Shown piece after piece: positions 1 through 6,593 of a stretch of 12,981 nt of DNA (the stretch's first letter is position 1; every line of letters begins with the position of its first letter). This stretch comes from JBBPYR01 sp038199755 (lineage in GTDB: Bacteria; Chloroflexota; Ktedonobacteria; Ktedonobacterales; Ktedonobacteraceae). The translations under genes were made by a program, and so were the position numbers. The notes under the pieces were generated by a model. The model worked only from the letters and a program-made list of their open reading frames with translations. It was not told the origin of the DNA and ran no database searches. The stretch covers positions 1 through 12,981 of the forward strand of contig JBBPYR010000159.1 of NCBI GenBank assembly GCA_038199755.1. Direction: 5' to 3'.

Positions 1-666
1 GTAGCGGACACCAATCCTGCTTTTGCCTTGACACACGAAAAAGGTATGATTATCGACGGTAGCACCGCCTATATCATGACCACCAATCTCACCTATTCGG
101 CCCTCAACGGCAAGAACCGCGAATATGGCATCATCGATACCACCAGCCAGGATGTGCAGGGCGTGATCACCATCTTCAACGCAGACTGGAACCGCACCAC
201 GCCACAGCTTACCGATAAGAGCCTGGTTGTCAGCCCCGTCAATGCCCGCACAGATTTTGTTACGCTCATCAATAGCGCACAATCGTCCCTGCTGATCGAG
301 GCCGAAGAAATGCAAGACAGCAACATAGAGCAGGCCATCGCGAACGCGGCCCAGCGCGGCGTCAACGTCCAGGTCATCCTGCCAAATCCGTCGTCCTCTT
401 CCGACCCGAACGCAACGGGCATCGCCACCATCAAAGCAGGCGGAGCGCAGGTGAGTATAGATGCGCAACTCTATATGCACGCCAAGATCATCGTCGTAGA
501 TGGCAAACAGGCATTCGTCGGCTCCGAAAACATCTCCACCTATTCACTCGACAAGAACCGCGAGTTGGGCATTCTGCTCACAGATAGCAGCGTTCTTGGC
601 ACCCTGCAACAGACCTTCCAACAAGACTGGAGCGTCTCACAACCCGCCTTCTTCTGGGGCTACTAA
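1..666 (+). CDS. Phospholipase D-family protein, C-terminal part (5' end outside window)
   Basis: The reading frame is open from base 1, so the gene starts upstream; 221 residues are visible. It carries both HKD (HxKx4D) catalytic signatures of the phospholipase D superfamily. The first is H12, K14, D19, followed by a GS..N-like element. The second is H160, K162, D167, followed by GSEN. In this family the two motifs form one active site that works through a phospho-histidine intermediate on phosphodiester bonds, as in cardiolipin synthases, phospholipases D and some nucleases. The first motif lies only 12 residues from the edge, so roughly the first 100-200 residues are missing, including any signal peptide or membrane anchor. 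Substrate cannot be told from the visible part. The 148-residue spacing between motifs fits short bacterial PLD-like proteins. The gene ends TAC TAA and is followed at once by a very long hairpin. Family membership is firm; the exact enzyme is not. Confidence 0.9.
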   Translation, partial: VADTNPAFALTHEKGMIIDGSTAYIMTTNLTYSALNGKNREYGIIDTTSQDVQGVITIFNADWNRTTPQLTDKSLVVSPVNARTDFVTLINSAQSSLLIEAEEMQDSNIEQAIANAAQRGVNVQVILPNPSSSSDPNATGIATIKAGGAQVSIDAQLYMHAKIIVVDGKQAFVGSENISTYSLDKNRELGILLTDSSVLGTLQQTFQQDWSVSQPAFFWGY

Positions 667-667
667 A

Positions 668-741
668 GAATAAACACACAACATGTGCATGGCAGTAGAG
701 CGCACGCGCTCTACTGCCATGCACATGTTGTGTGTTTATTC
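668..741 (+). terminator. 74-base near-perfect palindrome, putative terminator of the PLD gene
   Basis: Bases 668-703 and 706-741 are exact reverse complements: 36 pairs with no mismatch around a 2-base centre (AC, 704-705). The stem starts one base after the PLD stop codon. The outer part is A/T-rich (GAATAAACACACAA on the left, TTGTGTGTTTATTC on the right) and the inner part GC-rich. There is therefore no free U-run; the U-rich stretch is the 3' arm itself. It lies between the PLD stop and the hisS promoter, so intrinsic termination is the simplest role. Confidence 0.75.
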
Positions 742-755
742 CTATCCATAATCAA

Positions 756-784
756 TTGCACCACTAGCATGTGTTTGTTATAAT
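756..784 (+). promoter_or_regulatory. Sigma-70-type promoter of hisS
   Basis: The -35 element TTGCAC (756-761) and a perfect -10 TATAAT (779-784) are separated by 17 bases. Transcription would start near base 791, giving a leader of about 35 bases before the ATG at 825. It sits just after the preceding gene's hairpin, as expected for an independent unit. Confidence 0.75.
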
Positions 785-824
785 AGCGATGCATTCAAAC
801 GTGGGAGAGGAACTAACAACTATT

Positions 825-2123
825 ATGCCTGAACAATTTAGAGCCTTACAAGGCTTCAAAGACACCTTGCCTGAAGAACAACCCTACTGGCAGTTCGTGG
901 AAGAGACCGCACAGCGCGTAGCGGAACTCTACGGCTATCGTCGCATCGAAACACCGCTACTTGAAGAGACCGCCATCTTCCGTCGCACCGCAGGCGAAGG
1001 TACCGACATCGTTGAAAAAGAAATGTATAGCTTTGCTGACCGCGCCGATAAAGAGGGCAACAGCCTCAACCTCACCGTGCGGCCAGAGGGCACGGCGGGC
1101 GTTGTGCGTGCCTATCTTGAGCACGGTATGTTCAAGCTGCCACAGCCTGTCAAGCTGTATTATATGAACGCACCTATGTTTCGTCACGAGAAGCCCCAGG
1201 CAGGCCGCTATCGTGAACATCATCAGTTTGGATGCGAGGCACTTGGCGAGGGCGATCCGGCGATTGATGCTGAAATGATTGGTCTCCTACACCAGTTCTA
1301 TACCGAACTCGGCCTACAACAGATTACCGTGCAACTCAATAGCATCGGCGATGGCAATTGTCGTCCAGCCTACATCGAGGCCTTGCAGGACTATTATCGC
1401 CCCCTGCTCGCTGACAGTTGCGATGACTGCAAGGTACGCTTTTACAAAAATCCGCTGCGCCTGCTCGACTGTAAAGAGCCGCAGGACCAGCCCAAGATTG
1501 CCAACGCCCCCAAAAGCTACGAATACCTGTGTGATGCTTGTCGCGAACATTTCGCGGCGGTGCAACGCTATCTGGCGGCATACAACGTGCCATATGGACT
1601 CAACCCGTTGCTCGTGCGTGGCCTAGACTATTACACGCGCACCGTCTTCGAGTTCACCTATGGCAATGAGAAGCTCGTCCTCAACGGCGGTGGACGCTAT
1701 GACGGGCTGGCCGAAATTCTCGGCGGGGCACACACCCCTGGTATTGGTTTCGGTGCGGGCATGGAACGCATCATCCTTGAATTGAAACGCCAGAACATCA
1801 CTCCACCGCCACTCGCGGCCACCGCAGCCTTTGTTGTCTCGCTAGGCAAAAATCCCCAGGTCAAAGAGGCAGCAGTGCAATTGATCGCGGAGCTACGACA
1901 CGTGGGCATCAAAGCCGAAATGAGCTATGGGGATCGCGGCTTCAAGGGCCAAATGAAGCAGGTAAAGAACACTAATGCCACCTACGCTCTCATTCTAGGA
2001 GAAGACGAGTTGGCGAACAATGTGGTCAACGTCAAAAAACAGCACATCGAAGGCACCGAAGATGAGCAAGTCCAGGTGACACTGCCACGCAATGAACTCA
2101 TCGCGTTTCTCATAGGAGAATAA
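825..2123 (+). CDS. hisS: Histidyl-tRNA synthetase
   Basis: This class II aminoacyl-tRNA synthetase charges tRNA-His with histidine in the cytoplasm, using ATP. The 432-residue length is normal for bacterial HisS. The N terminus MPEQFRALQGFKDTLPEE matches the family's opening. Motif 2 is FRHEK (119-123) with the following GRYREHHQF. The histidine-specific HisA motif is LVRGLDYYTR from residue 263. A GGGRYDG element at 288-294 and motif 3 (GIGFGAGMER, ending at R315) complete the active site. The anticodon-binding domain covers about 335-430. A longer frame opens with GTG at 771, but that codon lies inside the promoter, upstream of the expected transcript start. The ATG at 825 fits the family's start and has a GGAGAGGA ribosome site at 804-811, at a slightly long 13-base spacing. 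It has its own promoter and terminator hairpin, so it is probably a single-gene unit. Essential housekeeping gene. Confidence 0.97.
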   Translation: MPEQFRALQGFKDTLPEEQPYWQFVEETAQRVAELYGYRRIETPLLEETAIFRRTAGEGTDIVEKEMYSFADRADKEGNSLNLTVRPEGTAGVVRAYLEHGMFKLPQPVKLYYMNAPMFRHEKPQAGRYREHHQFGCEALGEGDPAIDAEMIGLLHQFYTELGLQQITVQLNSIGDGNCRPAYIEALQDYYRPLLADSCDDCKVRFYKNPLRLLDCKEPQDQPKIANAPKSYEYLCDACREHFAAVQRYLAAYNVPYGLNPLLVRGLDYYTRTVFEFTYGNEKLVLNGGGRYDGLAEILGGAHTPGIGFGAGMERIILELKRQNITPPPLAATAAFVVSLGKNPQVKEAAVQLIAELRHVGIKAEMSYGDRGFKGQMKQVKNTNATYALILGEDELANNVVNVKKQHIEGTEDEQVQVTLPRNELIAFLIGE

Positions 2124-2193
2124 GACACAAGCGCAAGCAGGGCGATCACAACCGACAGTTGTAGTCGCCCTGCTTGCGCTTGTGTCTTATTCT
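2117..2193 (+). terminator. Long hairpin terminator overlapping the hisS stop codon
   Basis: Bases 2117-2145 pair without error with 2165-2193 (29 pairs). One G-T wobble and one mismatch follow, then five more pairs (2148-2152 with 2158-2162) close a 5-base loop. The left arm starts inside the last sense codons of hisS, so the TAA (2121-2123) is part of the stem. The right arm ends in a U-rich stretch (CTTGTGTCTTATTCT in DNA), so the usual U-run is paired rather than free. Its outer ends resemble those of the hairpin at 668-741. Confidence 0.75.
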
Positions 2194-2209
2194 GCTTATG
2201 CTATATGCT
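2174..2209 (+). promoter_or_regulatory. Possible promoter of the R2lox gene
   Basis: TTGCGC (2174-2179) lies 17 bases before TATGCT (2197-2202). An overlapping alternative is TTGTGT (2180-2185) with TATATG (2202-2207, 16 bases) or TATGCT (2204-2209, 18 bases). Both use bases of the hisS hairpin's right arm as the -35 region. None is a strong match; it is listed because the oxidase gene needs a promoter in this short gap. Confidence 0.35.
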
Positions 2210-2256
2210 AGAGGTCGTCGTTTCCTTCCACATGCAAAAGAAAGGTCCACTACGCA

Positions 2257-3168
2257 ATGACGCAAACCATTGGTCACACTCATACCGCCTTCGCCACTAC
2301 CAGCACACGTGGATTACGCCACGACATTCTGCCCATGCGTCTCTATCATAAAGCTAAAAAACTCGGCATATGGGATCCGCGCAACATCGATTTCTCACAG
2401 GACATTGTAGATTGGCAGCGTTGTACCGACCCCGAAAAAGAAACCATCTTGACCTTAACCGCCCTCTTCCAGGCCGGTGAAGAAAGCGTCACCCTTGATA
2501 TTCTCCCTCTAATGATGGCAATCGCCCAGCAAGGGCATATCGAAGAGGAAATGTTCCTGACCACCTTCCTATGGGAAGAGGCCAAGCACACCGAATTCTT
2601 TCGCCGCTTCCTTGATGAAGTCGCACAGGAACATAGCGACCTGCATCACTTCCACACCCCCAGTTATCAGGCCCTCTTCTATGAAGAGCTGCCCAAAACC
2701 ATGCATGCCCTGCTCACAGACAGCTCCTCTGTTGCCCTCATTCGTGCGTCCGTGACCTACAACATGATCGTCGAGGGCGTGCTGGCCGAGACAGGGTACC
2801 ACAGCTATTTCAATATGTTAGAGCGCAATAATATTATGCCAGGCTTACGGCAAGGCATCGAGTACCTCAAACGTGATGAGTCGCGACACATCGCTTACGG
2901 TGTCTTCCTCATCTCGCGCCTCGTCGCCGAGGATAAAAGCCTGTGGGCCGTGGCACAGCAACGGATGGGCGAACTACTGCCGCTGGCACTAGGCGTCGTG
3001 CAGGAAACCGACACCGACCCCAATATGCCCGACGAGCAGCGTCCCTTCGGCATGAAAACAGAAGAATACGTGCAATACGCCACGGAGCAATTCCAAAAAC
3101 GCATCGCACGCATCGAAAAAGCACAATACCAAACCCTGGAGCAGTTGTATCAACTAGCGGATGTATAA
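2257..3168 (+). CDS. R2-like ligand-binding oxidase (Mn/Fe, R2lox type)
   Basis: This 303-residue ferritin-fold protein is related to the small subunit of class I ribonucleotide reductase but belongs to the R2lox group, which binds a long-chain fatty acid beside a Mn/Fe centre. All six expected metal ligands are visible: E75, E108, H111 (WEEAKH), E173, E208 and H211 (DESRH). V78 and Y168 occupy the places of the valine and tyrosine that form the ether cross-link in the Geobacillus kaustophilus enzyme; every position is offset by +6 from my memory of that protein's numbering. A true R2 would need the radical-tyrosine pattern and a partner nrdA/nrdE, and none is nearby. The ATG at 2257 has an AAAGG element at 2241-2245, 11 bases upstream, which is weak. 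The physiological substrate of R2lox proteins is unknown. The gene converges on the S53 protease and shares its terminator. Confidence 0.9.
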   Translation: MTQTIGHTHTAFATTSTRGLRHDILPMRLYHKAKKLGIWDPRNIDFSQDIVDWQRCTDPEKETILTLTALFQAGEESVTLDILPLMMAIAQQGHIEEEMFLTTFLWEEAKHTEFFRRFLDEVAQEHSDLHHFHTPSYQALFYEELPKTMHALLTDSSSVALIRASVTYNMIVEGVLAETGYHSYFNMLERNNIMPGLRQGIEYLKRDESRHIAYGVFLISRLVAEDKSLWAVAQQRMGELLPLALGVVQETDTDPNMPDEQRPFGMKTEEYVQYATEQFQKRIARIEKAQYQTLEQLYQLADV

Positions 3169-3210
3169 ACGAAGAGACGCGGGATGTGAGCACATCCCGC
3201 GTCTCTTCGT
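3169..3210. terminator. Bidirectional hairpin between the R2lox and S53 protease genes
   Basis: Bases 3169-3188 pair perfectly with 3191-3210 (20 pairs, 2-base centre AG). The hairpin starts directly after the R2lox TAA (3166-3168) and lies 13 bases beyond the protease stop on the other strand. It can therefore end both converging transcripts. Neither side has a marked U-run. Confidence 0.75.
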
Positions 3211-3223
3211 GCCTTCGTGCAGG

Positions 3224-6200
3224 CTAATTTCCGTTATAGCCTACCAGACTGGTTGACCCTGGCGTGGTGCCGACAAAGTTGAAATACAAGCTTCGTTCGG
3301 CAACCAAAGGTAACGTGTTTGGACCGCTCGTCGTAAGGGACTGCACCACCAGTGAGACATCGGTCGCAACACCGCTCGCAGAAGACGCACTATTTGGCAC
3401 ATTTAGGAAGGAATTTGTGCTCACACGCATAACCCCTAGTGCTGGCAAAGTCAGCTGCTGCTGCGTAATCGCGTGCCCAGAACCATTAGCAATAAAGTAG
3501 GTTAGAGACACCACAATTGCGCTATTGTTTGGATTAAACAACGACGTGTACTGGCTGAACGAACTTCCCACGTGCCCCTCGGCAAAGCTATACACCGATG
3601 ACAACCCTGATGGACCAGCCGTCGCAGTCAGCAACCCTAACACCTCTACCGCTGTTGGGTTGGGTGTCAGTGCCGTGTTCCTGAAGAACTGTTGCCGTTC
3701 GACCACAATGTCAACACTATTCGTGACCGTAACCTGAGCCGCCACCAACTGATTATTGCCCACATCACCATTGACAGACCGTATAACCTGACTCTTCGCG
3801 GGAATACTCAGCGTGACGGTGCTCGTGATACCCGTGCCAAGCGCGTACAGAATGCTCACATTCGCCGACGTATCACTGGGATTAGCAAGCAGTAGATACT
3901 CTTTCGAGCTTCCCCCCTGTATACCGGTATCGCCCGCGGGAAAATACCAGTTTGTGGTTGGTACAACACCAGGGACAGAACCGCCACCGATGACCGTTCC
4001 AGAGATGCCCGCCACCGTGAGATGGAAGTATAATGGCCGCTCAACGACCACAGGTTGATCGGAGTCAACCTGTATCAAGAACTGCTTACCGGGGGCAAGC
4101 ACGCCGTTGACCGGAATAGTGCTGCGCTGGCCCGCGGGCGCGCTAATCGTCGTATGCCCAATCGCCACACCACCACTATAGTAGGTAGCTGTCACCGAGG
4201 CGGTGGGCTGACTGATGGGATTGAGGATGGCCAGAAAGGTGTTATAGCCCGTCTGCGTCGTGCCATTTGCAAACGTGAAATGGAGTCCCGGCTGTGTCGT
4301 ACCAATGATATCGGAACCGCCCGGCGTGACACCGCCAAAGGTGAAGTAGATGGGCCGCTCCGCGATAACCGCAAGGTCCGAGGTAATCGCCAGCGAAACA
4401 TCCTGCCCAACCATCGCCAAGCGATCAACCCCGATCACCGTATTGACATTCACTGTCGTGCGTGTGCTCGCATTCAATATAAGCGACTGACTTCTTGGTG
4501 CAAGCCCGCGCAAGAGATAATTGATCGTCACATGTGCCGCACTGCTAACACTGGGATTTTCTAATGTCACATACTCCTGAAAATGGTTTCCCAGATGCCC
4601 TTCGGCAAAATACCAACTGGTGTTACCAGGCACATTACGTACTACTTGTGATGGCACAAACTGCTGTACGATATTCGCCGCATTAAAGCTTCCTATGCCC
4701 GTTACCAAATCATAGTTCGCTGCGGCACTGTAGTACAGATCCGTGCTCGTGCTAATATCATGAAATGCTGAACTATACTTACCTGAGTTTTGCAACATTT
4801 CGTAAAGCGCAGGGTTGAGGAAACCCAGGTTGGTACCACCATGGGCTAATGAATATTGGTTAGCCAGTACCGTCAATGCAGCCCACATCGGGGCTGCCGC
4901 CGACGTACCACCAACAACCCAAAAGGATCCGCCGTCACAGCCAGCCGCGCTCACCGTGCAATACACCACGTAGCCCACATTAGGATCAGCATTAAGAGAA
5001 ACATCCGGCACTTCACGACATTTTGTGCCAAGCGGGGCACTACACGGCAGACCACTACTCGACCCATTGACAACACCTGGGCCAGCTTGATAGTTGGGCA
5101 TCGTCCACAATTGACTGATACCGCCACCGGAGCCTGTATGACCATCCACAGAACCAGACCAGCCAGTTTCGCTACTGTACGTGGCATTGCTCCCCATCTG
5201 GAGGGTGGTGCCACCAACGGCTGTCACATATGGATTGCTGCCGGGATCATCAGTGCTGAGCGATGAGTCACCACAATCATATGAGCCGCTATCACCGGAC
5301 GCCGCCAAGATCGATTGCCCTTGTGCGGCTGCCTGCGTGAAAAACTGCTGCTCCGTGGTAATATCCCCACCCGTCAGGTTCGCCTCGCACGTTCCCCATG
5401 AGATGCTCACAACCGGAATCGTGTCGTTGAGGATTCGTGCCCACTCATCATTATAACCAACATTAGTGTTAGGTGCCTCATACACAAAGAGATTGGCTAG
5501 TTTAGGCAACATACCCAGCAGCACATCCATGTCGAGTTCAACTTCTAAACTACCACCGCCTAAGCTGCCAGGACCATTATCAATCATTGTCGTAGATACA
5601 CGCGTAGGACTACTGGCGTCAAAACAACTGCGATAGCCACTAATATCACCATTTAAATAACCATCAAGTTCAAACAGCGCAACGCTCTGTCCTTCACCAT
5701 GATAACCTGCAGTGTAGAGTGTATTAAAATTATAGGCACTTGCCAGTTGCCCAGGCGTATAGTATGAGGTATTCGTGCTATCACCCGCTGAGATACAGGA
5801 CGTATGGGGAGAGACACGACTCACGGCACGCGGACGTGTAATATGCGTTTGGCGTTGTACCGCATCACTCAAACCGCCGATAGATTGAATTAGTGGACGT
5901 ATCGCCTGCGGCACACGAGGTGCGGTGTCATTGGTATAAAAAATATGTCCACTTTTCGTGCGATATTGCTTGATATGCACACCAAAGGCCTGCTGCGCTT
6001 GCGCTACCGTACCGCTAAAATCGATCACCTGCCGCCCCGCTGCCACACTTGTTATATGAAAGCCTTTTGTCTGTAAATACTGGCTCACGGTGGCAATATC
6101 CTGTGTAGTCGGCCCGTAGAGCGCACTAAAGGCAGCAGGACGAAGATAGCGATGATATAAGACTGAACTGGGAGTAGAGAGGAGCCGCACATATTGCTGT

Positions 6201-6448
6201 AATGCCGCCTCATTGCGTAAAGGGAGCACCACCTGCATTGATAGGGAACCCTGTGCGTCGCTGTCACCCACAAGTTGACTGCGTGCCACCAATGGTGAAG
6301 GTCCACCGTTTGCAAGCGCGACCATCGCCGCCCCCGCCTTTGCTGCTGGTGTCATTCCTGTTGGAATGTTGAGACAGAGAAACGTGAGTAGCGGCACCAA
6401 AGGAAGAAGCAGCAACTTCCTTTTTGCCGACGATTGCCAACGAGTCAT
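3224..6448 (-). CDS. Secreted S53 (sedolisin/kumamolisin-type) serine-carboxyl endopeptidase with C-terminal repeats
   Basis: The 1074-residue preproprotein starts with a signal peptide (KRK at 9-11, hydrophobic to about 25, then PTGMTPAAKA). Residues 65-205 match the kumamolisin activation prodomain and about 225-597 the S53 catalytic domain. The triad is E302 and D306 (EVELD) and S516 (GGTSAAAP); the oxyanion aspartate is D386 (ASGDSG). The FHDI element (D564) and NYDLVTGIGS (D580) fit the family's C-terminal calcium site. Eight cysteines follow the prodomain and could form disulfides. Residues 612-1058 hold four related units, each opening with a WYFAEG-like motif and ending with VxERPxYF; I take these for extracellular binding or spacer modules resembling DUF5719-type repeats. 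The protein probably degrades external protein, perhaps at acid pH as usual for S53 enzymes. The ATG at 6446-6448 has AAGGA six bases upstream. No membrane anchor or sorting signal is visible at the C terminus. Confidence 0.93.
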   Translation of the reverse strand: MTRWQSSAKRKLLLLPLVPLLTFLCLNIPTGMTPAAKAGAAMVALANGGPSPLVARSQLVGDSDAQGSLSMQVVLPLRNEAALQQYVRLLSTPSSVLYHRYLRPAAFSALYGPTTQDIATVSQYLQTKGFHITSVAAGRQVIDFSGTVAQAQQAFGVHIKQYRTKSGHIFYTNDTAPRVPQAIRPLIQSIGGLSDAVQRQTHITRPRAVSRVSPHTSCISAGDSTNTSYYTPGQLASAYNFNTLYTAGYHGEGQSVALFELDGYLNGDISGYRSCFDASSPTRVSTTMIDNGPGSLGGGSLEVELDMDVLLGMLPKLANLFVYEAPNTNVGYNDEWARILNDTIPVVSISWGTCEANLTGGDITTEQQFFTQAAAQGQSILAASGDSGSYDCGDSSLSTDDPGSNPYVTAVGGTTLQMGSNATYSSETGWSGSVDGHTGSGGGISQLWTMPNYQAGPGVVNGSSSGLPCSAPLGTKCREVPDVSLNADPNVGYVVYCTVSAAGCDGGSFWVVGGTSAAAPMWAALTVLANQYSLAHGGTNLGFLNPALYEMLQNSGKYSSAFHDISTSTDLYYSAAANYDLVTGIGSFNAANIVQQFVPSQVVRNVPGNTSWYFAEGHLGNHFQEYVTLENPSVSSAAHVTINYLLRGLAPRSQSLILNASTRTTVNVNTVIGVDRLAMVGQDVSLAITSDLAVIAERPIYFTFGGVTPGGSDIIGTTQPGLHFTFANGTTQTGYNTFLAILNPISQPTASVTATYYSGGVAIGHTTISAPAGQRSTIPVNGVLAPGKQFLIQVDSDQPVVVERPLYFHLTVAGISGTVIGGGSVPGVVPTTNWYFPAGDTGIQGGSSKEYLLLANPSDTSANVSILYALGTGITSTVTLSIPAKSQVIRSVNGDVGNNQLVAAQVTVTNSVDIVVERQQFFRNTALTPNPTAVEVLGLLTATAGPSGLSSVYSFAEGHVGSSFSQYTSLFNPNNSAIVVSLTYFIANGSGHAITQQQLTLPALGVMRVSTNSFLNVPNSASSASGVATDVSLVVQSLTTSGPNTLPLVAERSLYFNFVGTTPGSTSLVGYNGN

Positions 6449-6461
6449 TATGTTTCCTTAT

Positions 6462-6508
6462 CTGAAAGAAATTTGGAAAGAAATTATCAGAGTAGCCATT
6501 TCTTTCAG
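6462..6508. repeat. Inverted repeat in the S53 protease 5' region
   Basis: CTGAAAGAAAT (6462-6472) is repeated inverted as ATTTCTTTCAG (6498-6508), 11 of 11 matches, with a 25-base spacer. The spacer holds a second direct copy of GAAAGAAATT, starting near 6476. The repeat lies 14 bases upstream of the protease ATG, spanning its probable ribosome-site approach and promoter. It could be an operator or a leader hairpin that limits translation. I saw no convincing -35/-10 pair here for the minus strand. Confidence 0.5.
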
Positions 6509-6519
6509 TATAAGTCTGA

Positions 6520-6577
6520 CAGCAAACAGCTAGCCCATCTTTCTCATTACGTGAGAAAGGAGGCTAGCTGTTTGCTG
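6520..6577 (-). terminator. Hairpin downstream of the double-zinc-cluster gene
   Basis: Bases 6520-6535 pair perfectly with 6562-6577 (16 pairs). After a small internal loop, 6539-6546 pair with 6552-6559 (8 pairs) around a 5-base loop. It lies 16 bases past the TAA of the minus-strand gene ending at 6594 and upstream of the protease start. It therefore probably separates two genes that run in the same direction. No U-run follows on the minus strand. Confidence 0.65.
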
Positions 6578-6593
6578 ACGATTGCTAGTTTGC

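Noticed and set aside
668..741. Palindrome as a mobile miniature element or REP-type repeat
   Set aside because: The other hairpins in the window have unrelated cores, no target-site duplication flanks this one, and its position after a stop codon fits a terminator.
771..824. GTG-initiated N-terminal extension of hisS by 18 codons
   Set aside because: The GTG overlaps the promoter, lies upstream of the expected transcript start, has no ribosome site, and adds residues absent from HisS proteins.
4055..4564. 169-codon open frame antisense to the protease repeats
   Set aside because: It lies wholly inside a gene with clear domains on the other strand, and its arginine-rich composition is typical of a shadow frame.
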